Shown one piece after another: positions 23,550-34,734 of a DNA stretch of 64,000 nucleotides. Within the stretch, counting starts at the first letter, position 1, and the number at the start of each line of letters is the position of its first letter. Position numbers and translations under genes: made by a program. Source of the stretch: Alligator mississippiensis (lineage: Eukaryota > Chordata > Crocodylia > Alligatoridae); NCBI RefSeq assembly GCF_030867095.1, contig NC_081836.1:30330338-30394337 (forward strand), written 5' to 3'. Below the pieces are notes generated by a model. It was not told the origin of the DNA and made no database searches. It saw only the letters and a list, made by a program, of their open reading frames with translations.

Positions 23550-24480
23550 AGTTTCCTGAGTCCCAGCCAGGGGCTTTATCCTCTGGAACATACTGCCTTT
23601 CTACTCAACTCAGTATCTGCTTAGCTGAAGCAGCTCTGTGTGATTTATGTGCAGGATGTGCATGACCCACTGTCTTGCACTAGCCCTGTGATGCATTGGC
23701 TCAGTACCCGAGAGAGAAGTCAAACACTGTGAGAAGTACAAGTACACCAGCATGTTCCTGCAAGGAAGGAGGGACAGGAACTGTGGGAGGGGGAGGAATT
23801 AATGTCTCCAAACAGAGGAGAGGAGAGAGACAAGGAGCAACACTGGCTGGCACCTCATAGAGAGATGATACATCCATGTCACCCATGCACAGAGAGCTAA
23901 ACTGCAGCAGTTGTGGCAGGGTCGGTAAGTGTGGTGTAATGGGGCCATCTACTGGAGACAGGCTCTGAGAACCTGCCCAGTCATAAAGAAGAACAGCAGG
24001 ACAGCGGGTTACATCTCTCCAATCTAAGCCCTCAGTGGAGGGTGTTGGGTTACCTGAGTATGGTGGCAATGACATGGAAAACCACTAGGACAGAGTTCTT
24101 GGAGCTGGGCGCCAAGACAGGATAATTATATGCCAGTCCTTGATACACTGCGTGTGGGGGAGAGTCTGAGACCCCACATTACAGCTCCAAGTGGGGGAAT
24201 GCACTGCAGTAGCACTGCAGAACAGTGGGAACAAGGGGCTCCCTGGTCGGTCACATTCCCTGGCATGTCAGTGCCACTCCTGCATGAGGATGCTTCTTCT
24301 CCACCAGGCACAGGCAGGGTACTGCTGTGAGGAAGCTGTTCATAGGTGGTTCAAGTGACACAAAGGGGTTCTGGCCAATCCCTTTTATTCAGTAGCTTAT
24401 TGCTGTGTGCACATTAGAAAGGGCAGGGATGAACATGCAGTGCATTACCACCTTGAAGGGAGGACATTAGCCCTATTATT
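23550..24480. other. Intergenic, nothing recognised
   Basis: No supported feature. Confidence 0.4.
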
Positions 24481-24484
24481 TAAA

Positions 24485-24850
24485 CATAGGAACAAACATA
24501 AGAATCACCAGATGAGACAAGCCCAAGGATCTACCTAGCTCAGGCTTTGGTCTCTGACACTTACTGCAACCAGGTGCTTCCAGGGAAAGTGCAAGACAGC
24601 CAGCAGTGCACCTGTGGGACAGTTAGGCCACAGGGGATATTCACCCAACAAGTCAGCCCTGCAGCCTGCCCTGCAGCATGAAGGTTTGTTTCCCATCCAG
24701 AATGCCTACTTGTTCTTGGTATTTATTCTTGTAGCTCTGCGTGATCTTGTTGTCTGTAGGAACGTCCAGTTGTTCTCTACATCTCCTGACCTCAATGACC
24801 TTGTTGCAGTGAGTTCCACAAGCCACGTGTCTTTCTTTCATATCAGATTT
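24485..24850 (+). repeat. Ancient LINE-derived repeat
   Basis: AACATAAGAATCACCAGATG..., AAGGATCTACCTAGCTCAGG and, further on, GTGAGTTCCACAAGCCACGTG follow a common amniote repeat (ACATAAGAA...GGTCCATCTAGCCCAGTATCC...GAGTTCCACAGG). The same family recurs at 33,838. Confidence 0.55.
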
Positions 24851-24939
24851 TACTTGGTGAAGTCTCTGTTTCTTTCACTTTATGTGCATGCCTAGCCCCC
24901 TTGCAATAGGATCTGAGACCTTCACAGCCTAACAGATCT

Positions 24940-25290
24940 TCTGCCAACAGCCCTGTGAGGTAGGGCAATGCTATCATCCTCATCTTGCACCTGGGGAACT
25001 AGGTATGGAGGGCTTGTCTCTATCTCTGCAATGGTTAGTCCTGGCAAGAGCAGCCCACATCCATGTGAGGCTGCAGGCACGTTTCTGACATAGAAGTTCA
25101 CCAGTTAGGCTGCTCCAGGCTTGTTCGCAGCACATTCTCTCAAGCCGTTGGTCTCCAATGGAGCTGAAAGCAGGCACTGGGAACAAGCCCAGAGCTGCCT
25201 CAGTGCAGTGGTAGAAGCCAATGGAGCCTAAGTGGCTTGCCCAGGATCACATAAGGAATCTGTGGCAATCCTGTCTTACAGGCCTACTAA
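24940..25290 (+). repeat. MIR-type SINE split by other sequence
   Basis: ACAGCCCTGTGAGGTAGGGC and ATCCTCATCTTGCACCTGGG (to about 25,001) are MIR-like. The continuation AAGTGGCTTGCCCAGGATCACA appears only at about 25,229. The intervening 220 bp looks like an insertion of unknown type. Confidence 0.6.
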
Positions 25291-25619
25291 CCATAAGGTA
25301 TATCATTTTTGTGCAACTGCTTCAGCACTGGGACCAGCCATCCCTGGATCTGCACCCCCGTTCCCCGGAGGTCCTATAGCCTGACTAAGATTGTACCCAT
25401 ACACTATTGCAAGGACCCACATCAGATCTCTGCCATGTTCGCTGACAGAAGTGATATCTGTCATGCAATCAGCCTCTTGAAAATGCTCTACAGCTTTGCC
25501 TGGACAGAAGTGCATGGCTGCAGAGCACTTTAAAAGTACCCAATTGTGCGACAAATTAACCGCTGTTTAACTCCAAAGTGGAGTGCCTTTATTAACTTCT
25601 GTTTGCCCCTGCACATGAG

Positions 25620-26021
25620 CAAGGCTAGGCTGATACAGCCCAGACCTGCCCCCGCTGCTGTTTGCAGGATGGGAGGGGGAGAAGGCAGGGGAGGGAGCTC
25701 TGGTCTGGGGTTTGCCCAGCCTGCACTGGGAGTGGGGAGTGGGTGGACTGGAACCCCCTGAAGTTTGCATTGGCTGGGCAAGCCCCAGACCAGAGCTCTC
25801 TCCCCTGTCTTTTCCCCATCCCATTCTGCAGACAGCACCTGAGCTGGGAGGCAGGCAGCAGGGATAGGGGAGAGAGGCTGCAGACACCCGCTGGATTGGC
25901 TCCAAAGTGGAGTTCCATCCTGTCCCCCTTCCCTGCATTCTGAACAAACAGTGAACATCTGCTTCGGGGGGAGTTGCTGTAACTCATGGCACTTTCTGTG
26001 AAGTGCCATGAGTTACAGCAG
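25620..26021 (-). repeat. GC-rich interspersed repeat with terminal hairpin (copy B)
   Basis: Inverse copy of the family at 870-1284. It has the same CTAGGCTG(A)TACAGCCCAG end, the CTGCAGACAGC interior motif and a hairpin end. Copy B keeps the hairpin perfect. It also contains internal near-mirror blocks (CCAGACCAGAGCTC and its inverse at about 25,698-25,712 and 25,786-25,800). Confidence 0.65.
25975..26020. repeat. Perfect 20-bp hairpin
   Basis: The arm TGCTGTAACTCATGGCACTT (25,975-25,994) is exactly complementary to 26,001-26,020, with a 6-nt loop. It forms the end of repeat copy B. Confidence 0.97.
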
Positions 26022-26024
26022 GTA

Positions 26025-27108
26025 ATTGCAAGTCTGTCGACACCCCTTGTGTCCAACAGCAGTCATTTGCATCCTGCAAACATTGCCTGTAACTTTGGAA
26101 CACAACCCTGGGACAAGAACTTCAGTTTTGGCTGAACATCTACTGAGGATGGGGAACTGCAAGCACCAGTCCTAGTCCTGTTCGATACAGTAGAACCTCC
26201 TGTGTGGAATGAACCACAGGGCACTTTTCTCATATGTGTGCTGGTGCATCCAATGCCTAGAAAGCCAGGGAACACCCAGTCATAAGGCAAAAAATCACCA
26301 AGACAACCCTGTCAATGGCACCTTTTGTAGGTGAACCTTGCAAGGACTAAGCAGAACAGCCTGCCTCTTCCCTACAACCACTTCCTTCTTGAAAGGGCTG
26401 GGGGAGGAGGCAGGGGTGTGTCTCTCTCCTGGAACTCAGGTAGATGCACACCAACATCCCTTTGCAACTGGCACAATAAGGAACCAGGAAGTGAAGCCCA
26501 GGGAACAGAGATCATTCCACAGAGAGGGGCTGGCCGGAGGAGAAGCACATTCAACAAAAGCCCTGAGGTAATACTTTCTCACAGAAGCTGCCCTGTCCCC
26601 AGGTGTCCCTTTCCCCTTTGCATCTGTGCCAGCCACAAGCTGGGTGCTGGCTGTGTCTGCCTCACAAGCAAACCCAGGAGCTGAAGTTACTTCTTCATAT
26701 GCCAAGCTCTGTACTGCCTAGGAGCCAGATTCCCTGTCCCTGGTTTCACAGGCAGCACTGGTCTGTGTGCGGCTGTGGGCTGCAGGTCTGTAAGGGAGAC
26801 AGGCATGGGAAGTCACAGTGCTGGGGTTGTGCCAAGGGGCTGGGAAGCTGAGGAGGGCCAGGGAGGGAGCTAGGTGGGAAGTAGGTCCCCTCTTGTGGAG
26901 ATGGGCAGGGCTGGGGGGGGGGGTGAGGAGGGGGCAGTCCTGTGTAAGCAGGTCTCCCTTGAGCAGAAGACAGGGAGGAGCCAGGCTGGAACTGAGCAGG
27001 AAATGCAACTGGGAGAGAGGGAGGCTGCAGGACTCAGCTTGGGCCCAGCTTTTGTGCTACTCGTGGGGTGTTGGGGCAGCCATCAATAAAGAGAGCTCCC
27101 TGATTCAT
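26025..27108. other. Intergenic, nothing recognised
   Basis: GC-moderate sequence with no supported exon. Confidence 0.4.
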
Positions 27109-27117
27109 CCTTTAGGC

Positions 27118-27291
27118 CAGCAGTTCCCAATCTGTGATACATGTACCACCAGTGGTACACAGACAACCTGTCAGTGTTACATGTTAATAGATTTATTATA
27201 AATACTTTATATGACAAAAATTTGCTGGTGGTACTTAAGGTTGTATCATTTTAAAGTGGTGGTATGCAATCTGTCAGTATGGGAACTGCTG
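27118..27291. mobile_element. Short hAT MITE, AT-rich core
   Basis: Terminal inverted repeats CAGCAGTTCCCAATCTG and its near-inverse ending GGGAACTGCTG enclose 174 bp. The flanks CTTTAGGC (27,110-27,117) and CTATAGGC (27,292-27,299) agree at seven of eight positions. It resembles the Charlie-type MITEs that begin CAGTGGTTCCCAA. Confidence 0.88.
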
Positions 27292-27301
27292 CTATAGGCA
27301 C

Positions 27302-28980
27302 TCCCAGGGATGCCGGCTGCAGACCAAGGCGGTGGAGGGGCCCTTACAGTCATAGCAGTACTGCAAACAACCTGCTGCTCAGTACCTCCCACAGTGTACC
27401 TTGGCCCAGCCTCCAAGAGGGCCGAAATGCTGACGTACAGGGCAGCTGAAGTCTATCCCTTCCTGCTTCTATGCTTTAAGCCATTCCTGCACATCTTAAT
27501 CTCTCCCTGGCCTAGGACAAGGCTGGGGCTTGGGAGAAGGGCCAGGGAAACAGTTTTGTGAGCTTCCCCCAGTGCGGGTGTATGTGGGGGGAGAGTTAAG
27601 AGTCTCTTGTCCCTTTCCACTCTGCAGCTCATTGTGGAAGCAGTTGGCTGCCGTTTCCTTTCTGCCGTCACAGCTGGTGACATTTTCAAGGAGCCTACTA
27701 AAGAAAAAAAGGGCTAGAAATGCAATTGCAAATGAGAGCTGAGGCTCCTCTTCATGGCAGTGAAGCCTGGTCCTGTACAGGGAGGGACTGTCCAGCCTCT
27801 CCCACTGCCTCAGTGATATCTTCTAGTCACTTCTCCACCTGCTGCACTACAGCCTCTTCTGGCGGGGAGTGTGTGGGCTCTGCCTTAGCAATAGGAGGCT
27901 ACACTTACAACTGGAAGTGGATGTTAGTGCCTAGGACAGAAGGGGCTTACAGCTGGAGTATTAGTCATGCATGTAGGGCATGGGGTGGTTTGCTCTGGGT
28001 ATGTTTTTGGCACCTCTCAGCACCCATTCCCACCTGAAATGCCCAGGGCAGTGATACCAACACCCCCACCACAGTCTCTGTGGTGTGTATACCAGGCCTG
28101 TAGGGAACAGTCCTCATGATTGCAAAGCAAGCCTTCCAGACATGAGTATAAGCAATGCCCGGCAGTCTTCCTCAGGGAGCCGACAACCTGAAACTACATC
28201 TCAGAAAAGTGTGCCACCTTCACACATCAAACATAATGTTCACTCTGAAGTCTAAAGAGGGCACATCATGTCCACCTCTCCTACTTCATGGATAATCATC
28301 TTAGCAGCTGGCAGACTTAACCAGTGAGGGGAACTGGGTTTTGCAGCAAAGGAGGAAATGTGGAGAGGGAGACAAAAAAAGGAAGTGGCACAAGGACAGG
28401 GAAAGGGGAGAGAAAGAGGATGGAGAGGGGAAGAGAAATGAGGCAGGGAAGTTCAAATAATGGCCGGGTTTTCCCACGGAGTGACACTGAGCACCACGGA
28501 AAGCACAGCCGGTACGTCCCCCCTGTGCTTGTGCTGCACTTCGCTCCTGTGGACTGAGGGGGCTGGGAGCTCCACGGAGCCCACTCTTCTCCAATGAATC
28601 AACATGGCAACTCCTCCCAACAGCATTCGGTTTTGCAAAGAAAACAGGTAGAAACAGAATTCCTGCTCTAGTCTGCTGCTTATGAACTCTTTGTGTCCCC
28701 ATGATATTATTGTGAGGGCTGGTTAATCCATTTTAGACCCTTCTCAGACACCCCTTTAGAGTGGAAGCTTCTGGAGCTGCAATGACAGATGCAGATCACA
28801 ATGCGTAGCACTAGTTGGAGGCAGTGCCTTAGAAGGGTGCTGCTTCTGAAGCAGGGAAACGACCCCAGCAGGGGTAGCTGTCTGGTGCCCCAGAGAGGAA
28901 GACAGTGGGAGTCTCTTCATGGTCAGGGCAGGCTGCCTAATGGAGCCAAGTACCAACACCAAGCCTCCCTCCCTTCTCTC
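27302..28980. other. Upstream flank of SMIM22
   Basis: The 5' non-coding exon and promoter of SMIM22 should lie here or further upstream, but I cannot place them. No other gene was recognised. A purine-rich GGGAAAGGGGAGAGAAAGAG stretch lies at about 28,340-28,450. Confidence 0.4.
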
Positions 28981-29024
28981 TGTAGATTGGACATCTGGGA
29001 AAACCCTGAAAAGGATAAAACAAA

Positions 29025-29160
29025 ATGGGGTCTGGAGGCCAAAGCTTTGGAGATGAATTGGAAAACCAGATCAATGATGCTCTGAGCAAGCTGGCAAGCA
29101 AAAACCCATTCCAGTCTGACTGGGACATTGCTGCTTTTGCCATTTTCTTCATCTTCATTG
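29025..29160 (+). CDS. SMIM22: SMIM22 coding exon 1
   Basis: It encodes MGSGGQSFGDELENQINDAL through residue 45 plus the first base of Gly46, followed by donor GTAAGT. A strong acceptor (long pyrimidine tract then TGTAG at 28,981-28,985) implies that this exon begins at 28,986, with a separate upstream non-coding exon. The ATG lies in AAAATGG context. Confidence 0.93.
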
Positions 29161-32100
29161 GTAAGTGTGGGGCTAAATTGGCTGTTCTCAACATGCTGGT
29201 GGATACTTGGGACTCACACATCCAGCTGCTGCACTCCCGCACCGCGGTGCAGGGGCACAGGCCCTGGGAGGCAGAGGCCAACTCCTGAGGTGTGACTGCC
29301 CAGTAACAGAAGGTGAGGGGTGGCTTCCTGCACACTTCTCACAGAGAAAGAAAACATCTTATTCCTCTTCCCTTGGAAAACTGTGTGAGTGATTATTCTT
29401 CTTACAGCTGTTTTTAGCAGGCCTTCAAGTACAGAGGATGAGGCTGTGGTATGGGACAGGACTCATAAAGAAACAATGGTGCTGTTAATAATGCATGAAG
29501 TCCCCACGCGCCAGTTCTCTTGGAGCAATACTGCTAGGAAAAATGGTCTAATAGTAAACAGGGTCACCAGAAGGCCGTGAAAAATATTAACTGAGCTGGG
29601 GAACTTGGAGCACGGAATGAATCAAGGTCTCCAGGAAAATAGGATGTGCTTTCTGCAGATAAGCAGTCAAATGACTCTAAACAGCAGTCAGCCGAGCAAA
29701 CACAACAAAGCTCAGGGTTGCAGCAAATGAAAGCTTGAAATGGGAAACAGGTCACCGCAGAGGTGAAGTAGATTGAGGTGTGGGGAAGCCCGGCCTCCTC
29801 TGAGCTGTGTGGAATCAAATTAACATGAGAGAAATGCCACATCAAACTGCTGGCTTGCCAAGGGCTGCCCAAATGACTGCTCTGGGGGCATTTCTTTGAG
29901 GAGGAGGATGTGTGTGGGAAGCGGCTACGTGTGCGTCTCACCTCTCAGAACTGGCTGACATAAAAGCTGCATTGGTGTAAACGTTTCAGTGTCCCTTTAC
30001 AGCAGCTTATTGAAGCAGTCATGAAAATATGCTTGGACCTTCCTAGTCTGCCTAATTCTGTTTTATTCAGGTTTAACTCAAGTCAGTCAAGAAGTGGTGT
30101 AAATTAATCCGAATGAACTGGACTCACCAAGAAGAGCATCCACATTGAGATTTAGCCAAAGCAGGGCCTGGAGATAGGGCTGGAGCTGCCTCCTCGTAAG
30201 GGTTGTCCCCCACCATTCCCTCAGAGGACTAACTTCCTTGACCAGTGTCAGTGAAGCAGACATATGAGTCCATGAACCCTGCAGACAATGACTGTCTTGT
30301 TTAATGGTCTCAGTTAAAAGTGCTCCTCACCTCCTTTCTCTCTCCAGTAACACATACTGGCTTTGACTGTGCTTCGGCCCCATGCTACAACAACAGCAAC
30401 AGGCCATTGGGTCCCATACATTTGAAGTTCCTGGGGACTGACCAGCCTCCAGGCACTGACCCCCGGTTCGGGGTCTCTAGGCACACTTTCGGGTGCAGGT
30501 CCTCTGTCAGGCAACTCTTCAGCAGAGCTAGGACCTGCCGTCCAACTGCCTGCCCCAGGGACAGATTGTGCTGTCCCTCACATTACCCCTAGCTCAGACA
30601 CCCCCTCCCTGGGCTTTGGCTGGTGGGCACTTTACAGTTACAGTTTTACCCTTCAAGGGCTTGTGATAACCACCAATGCAGCATGTGTATGCACACATGC
30701 ACATGCATATACACCCACCCCAGCACAGCATGTGTACACACACATCAGCAAAAAGAAATGACCCAGTCAAGACTTCAGAAACACACAGATCCAGACAAAG
30801 TCCCCACACCCGGCAGGCAATTCCTGCCTCAACACCCTTACCACTCTGGAGCAGTTTCTGGGGTGGCCCACGGTCCTCCACTGGCTCCTGGCTTGTTTCC
30901 ACTGACTTTAGCCAGTCGTGCTGCTGAAGCTCTCCCCTCTCCAGCTGTGAAAGCCAAGTTGTTGCTTCCTCTCTCCTGCCCCAAGCTTCCTGTGCATCCC
31001 CATGAACCTTCCCCTCCAAGCCCTTCCTGAACATTTTCTTGCTCTCTTGCTCTTTTGTCCACCTTGGGGATTCTTCGTTCTCCACCTCCCCAACTCACAG
31101 CAGAGTTGTGGGCAAACCACTGTCCCCACTCAGCATGCCCCCACAGAAAGGGCCCCCACAACAAGCATACATTTCTGATGCTGCACCAGGGGCCATGGCT
31201 TGAAGGTAACTTGTGAGGCACACATCAAGCTGAATTTATGGTAGTGCAGTCCCTGCCACGGCCCGACCCAGTGAGGGGCCAACAAGCAGACAGATTATCA
31301 GCTGACACAATTACTTCATTCTGCCGCAGGTACGGTGCTCTTGCTGGTGCTCCTGGCTCTTATCCGTTGTTGTTGCTGCTGCTGCTGTGACTGTGACTCC
31401 CCCAGACACAAGAAGGTAATGCAGTGTCCCTCTCCATCTCAGCCTCAGCACAGGTTGTGGTGCAAGTGACATGCAGCATGCCATGCCATGGCAGAGAGCA
31501 TGACTCTGCACAACCTCCTCTGCTCTCATGGTGTTACCCCATCTCACACACTTAAGCAGCCACCTACAGCCATGCTGGGATGAATGTCCCATGTCATAAA
31601 CTAAGCAGCCCCTGGCTGGCTACTCAGTGACAGGGAGATCACTGGGGACTGCAGGTGCTGCAGACTTGAGCCACAGTGGTTGAACACTTGACAAATGTTA
31701 GTTCACAGACATTGAACAAGAGGAAAAGCTGCTGCTGGGGAGTGGGACTAAAACACCCTGCCACTTGGGCAGCCATCCACACTACAGAATCTACTGAGTC
31801 TGAGGAAGTCTTACCTACTATGGCCAAGACCAGCTGAGGTTGGAGGCAGAGGGCTGCACCATGCTGTAGTCTTGAAGCCTGCACGGTGTGTGCTAGCTCT
31901 GTCCCCTCTAGAACCTGAGTGTGCTCCACAGCAGGTTTTAGGTATAAAGCAGCTCACAGGCCACAACTGGCTCAGGAGCTAGTAAGTTTCAGCATCTTTG
32001 CCTGCCAGGTGCTAAGAGGAATTTATTTCAAAGACTCAGGCTTTTCACAGCACAGGTGGAGAGGTGGGGAAGGCAGCCTTGTGCCTAAGTGACTGACATG

Positions 32101-32336
32101 ATCCTATCTTCTTGAATCAAACAAGCAATACTCTATTTGGATTATAGCATGAACAATGGCCTAGAAATGAAACCGGTGTCCGCCGTCCATGCCATTGCAT
32201 GGGAATTTATTCAGCGTGAAAGCCATTCAGTTCCAGTTCCATGAGCATTTATGCAAACTTTCCCTCTTGTGTTTTTTTCCCCAATTAGATTCCCCGGACC
32301 AAAGTGGGCATTGATAACTTGGGCATGGAGCCATAG
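29025..32336 (+). CDS. SMIM22: SMIM22 gene, coding span of three exons
   Basis: The spliced product is 89 residues, against about 83 in human SMIM22 (CASIMO1). This is a single-pass membrane micropeptide that in human cells is linked to squalene epoxidase, lipid droplets, actin and proliferation. Residues 1-34 are the polar N-terminus, with the conserved PFQSDWD motif (28-34). Residues 35-57 form one hydrophobic membrane helix (IAAFAIFFIFIGTVLLLVLLALI). Then follow Arg58, a run of seven cysteines (59-65), DCD, a basic SPRHKK-PRTK stretch, and the conserved tail VGIDNLGMEP. The human tail as I recall it is KGVDNLALEP. Exon phases join cleanly: Gly46 is split after its first base, and the second junction is phase 0. 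All introns are GT-AG. It lies tail to tail with ROGDI, as in mammals. The identification is strong despite the small size, because both the WD...GTVLLL block and the C-terminal tail match. Confidence 0.93.
29161..31329 (+). other. SMIM22 coding intron 1
   Basis: GT-AG intron of 2.17 kb. It contains an ATGCACAC-rich simple stretch (about 30,684-30,745) and no recognised gene. Long open frames near 30.6-31.1 kb on both strands mirror each other and have no homology. Confidence 0.8.
31330..31415 (+). CDS. SMIM22: SMIM22 coding exon 2
   Basis: Acceptor TGCCGCAG, donor GTAATG. It encodes the second half of the membrane helix, the seven-cysteine run and DCDSPRHKK. The cysteine codons form a TGT/TGC trinucleotide run. 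Confidence 0.93.
31416..32288 (+). other. SMIM22 coding intron 2
   Basis: GT-AG intron of 0.87 kb with nothing recognised inside. Confidence 0.85.
32289..32336 (+). CDS. SMIM22: SMIM22 coding exon 3 and stop
   Basis: Acceptor CAATTAG, then IPRTKVGIDNLGMEP and TAG. The stop codon is followed at once by a run of 14 C. Confidence 0.93.
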   Translation: MPRTKVGIDNLGMEP

Positions 32337-32350
32337 CCCCCCCCCCCCCC
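32337..32350 (+). repeat. Poly-C tract directly after the SMIM22 stop
   Basis: Fourteen C, then ACCACCACCA. Such a tract in an mRNA could bind poly(C)-binding proteins, but that is inference. Confidence 0.95.
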
Positions 32351-32586
32351 ACCACCACCAAACCCTAGGACACATGGATTGCGAACCCAATGGATTCTCT
32401 TCTTGGCTGGCTTCTTCTTGCTACAAAGAAATCTCTTGCAGATTGGACTTTGCACTAATTGTGAGTGCCAGACCTGCTGGAGTTGGCTGGGGTCTTGGCT
32501 ACACACAGCCCCACTGCAGCACATGCTCTTCCTTCTCTCTCTATAATGGTGAAGATCAAGCACTGAATATAGCTGACATCCACTGG

Positions 32587-33350
32587 GGCTAGGGACAGAC
32601 ATTACACATAAACTGGTTTAAGTGATCAGAAACTGGTTTAAATCTGTAACAGATGTTCAGTGCACATAAACTAGTTTGAGATAAACCTGGTTGAATCAGA
32701 CTTAACTGATTTGGCTCAAAATGTTTATTCAATGTCTGTCCCAGACCCCTTGGTGGTTTAAGATAAACCAGACACCCCCAGCATTCCAGCATGCTCTCTG
32801 CTCTCTGGCTGCAGCTCTGGCAGAAACTTGCAGGCACAGAGCATCTGCCTGGCTTCTCCCTGCTAAGCAGGAATTATTCCTCCATCACCTCTGCCTTACA
32901 CAAACACTTCAGCATTAGCTAGCAGACCACACACTGGCTAAGGTCCTTGCTATGGGAGAGGACAGAGGCAGACAGGCTTTTTGGAGCTAATCAACAGGCA
33001 GCTTAATGTCCTTCCTTGGAAGAGCTGTTAAAAGAAGAGCTCCATTAATTAATGGAGAGAGGCTTTGTTTTCTTAATGAGTTGATAAACACTGAGTTAGG
33101 GTTGATAAACATTCCCTGCTGGGCAGCCGGGGGGGAATCTTGCTGGGGCCCCCCTCAGCTCTGCCCTGTGGAAACAAAGGGAGGGCTGCTCTAGTGACCC
33201 CCCGCTTCTAGCCTGAGCCAATGCAGGCATGTCCCCGCATTTCTGGGATGTCTGTCTGGGTTATAAACTGATTTAGTGTGGCCAGGTTAGACTAATCTGC
33301 AAAAATTAAAGCCATTCAGGCTCAGGCTTTTTGAATGTCTGTCCCTAGCC
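32587..33350 (+). mobile_element. TIR element, GGCTAGGGACAGA family
   Basis: The ends GGCTAGGGACAGACATT and AATGTCTGTCCCTAGCC are exact inverse copies. The internal order matches the copy at 18,988-19,969, with internal deletions. No coding sequence. If the SMIM22 transcript ends near 34.73 kb, this element lies inside its 3' UTR. Confidence 0.85.
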
Positions 33351-33837
33351 CTACAGTGATTGACAGTTGTATAATGAGAGCTGTTTGCTGCAGGACATGA
33401 GCTGGTCAACCTGGGGAAAGAGAATCTGCCTCCCCCACCAGACTGATAGAGTAGGGCATATTGCAGGGGTTTTACCGCTTCCTCCAAAGCAAACCTTATT
33501 TGGCCACTGTTGGAGACTGAATCTCAGCCCCTGTGCCCATGGAAAAGGCAGTGTGCGCACATCCCAGTGTCAGCCATATTAGCAGAGAGCCCCAGCTCTG
33601 AGTAAGGAGGTGCAGGCTGGAGCAGAGACAACGCCATGCTCTGGAGGGTACAAAGGGAATTAAAAGGTTGTCTTGGGTAGAAAAATAACCCACCACACAT
33701 GACAAGCTGGTAATACCAGCTGTTGCCTCCTTGGCCAACTTGCCACAAACCTTCAGTCCCAGCACTTAGGAACTTGCAGAGCACACAACTAGTAAACAGG
33801 TCCCTTTTAGCCCCCCTCCTCCCCATTTGCAAATCAT

Positions 33838-33935
33838 AAGAATATAAGAACTGCCATTCACTGGGTCAAACCATAGGTCCATCTTGTCCAGTATCCCATG
33901 TGACACAGTGGCAGAGAGCAGCTGCTGAAAGCGTT
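33838..33935 (+). repeat. Ancient LINE-derived repeat
   Basis: CATAAGAATATAAGAACTGCC, then GGGTCAAACCATAGGTCCAT and GTCCAGTATCCCATGTGACA, closely follow the common amniote ACATAAGAA...CCAGTATCC repeat. Confidence 0.7.
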
Positions 33936-34712
33936 TGAATCTGCCTTACAAAGCACAGGGAAACCAGTCAGTGAAAGGACTGCTCTGGGCAGGAAAATGG
34001 CTTCCGGTTTTTCCAACAGGCCCTTTAAAATCAGCCTCTAGGGACCATGTGGGATTTCGAAGAACATGCTTCTCTTCCTTCTGAACAAGGCTTTCCCTTT
34101 TTTCATTTTATGCTAGATCCTTTCCCCTTTTCCTGAGCACCCTTGAGGGCATAATCTTTGTACAACAGCTGCCAAGCACATCCAATATGCAGTACCCTTT
34201 GCTCTTTCCATCCAGCTTTTCATAGCTCCCTTTAGCACTCGCTTGGGCCAGTACAGAGAGCATCACCTACAGGAAACAAAAGGGCCCCTTCTGCCACTGC
34301 AGTGGAAGCTGAATCCCAGGCCCTCTCCCCCTGCTGCAATGGAAGGCATACTCCAAACTGCTGGCGATAATTTAAGAGCCCCTTTGGTTGGAAGTTTTGC
34401 CGGTTTCAGCAGCCTTCCCTCTCCGAGACTCGGCCCATTGCTGCTAATTAATGCCTTATGACCAGAGCTTTGCAGGCTAGCTAGAGTCAAGCTCCAGGAG
34501 TGGTGCGAGTATGGGGACACCCTTCCTGCTGACAACTTCTCTCTGCCTTCCTGACTACCTTCTCCCACCCAGCCCTCCATGTATCTACTAACACTTCTGA
34601 AAGAACCCAACTGTAGCATGCTGAAGTTATCCTGAGCATCTCAAGCCAACAATCTGTACTGTATATAAATACTTTGTTTTCAGAGCCAAATTCAAGAAAC
34701 ACTTGTGATTAC

Positions 34713-34718
34713 AATAAA
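34713..34718 (+). terminator. Candidate SMIM22 polyadenylation signal
   Basis: AATAAA in an AT-rich setting (TATATAAATACTTTGTTTTC upstream). It would give a 3' UTR of about 2.4 kb including the TIR element. No better AATAAA lies nearer the stop codon. Confidence 0.35.
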
Positions 34719-34734
34719 ACACATGCTTAGTGTG

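Noticed and set aside
1-29000. Search for SEPTIN12, the mammalian neighbour of SMIM22
   Set aside because: No GTPase P-loop or septin motifs seen in any frame; the gene is absent from this side of the window or further away.
29730-29745. Another GAAAGCTT as a fourth hammerhead candidate
   Set aside because: No CTGANGA box upstream at a workable distance.
30684-30745. Possible CRISPR-like or tandem array of ATGCACAC units
   Set aside because: Irregular CA/TG simple sequence without spacers; ordinary microsatellite-like DNA.
30594-31221. Open frames of up to 163 codons inside SMIM22 intron 1
   Set aside because: No homology, mirrored on the other strand, and inside a well-defined GT-AG intron.
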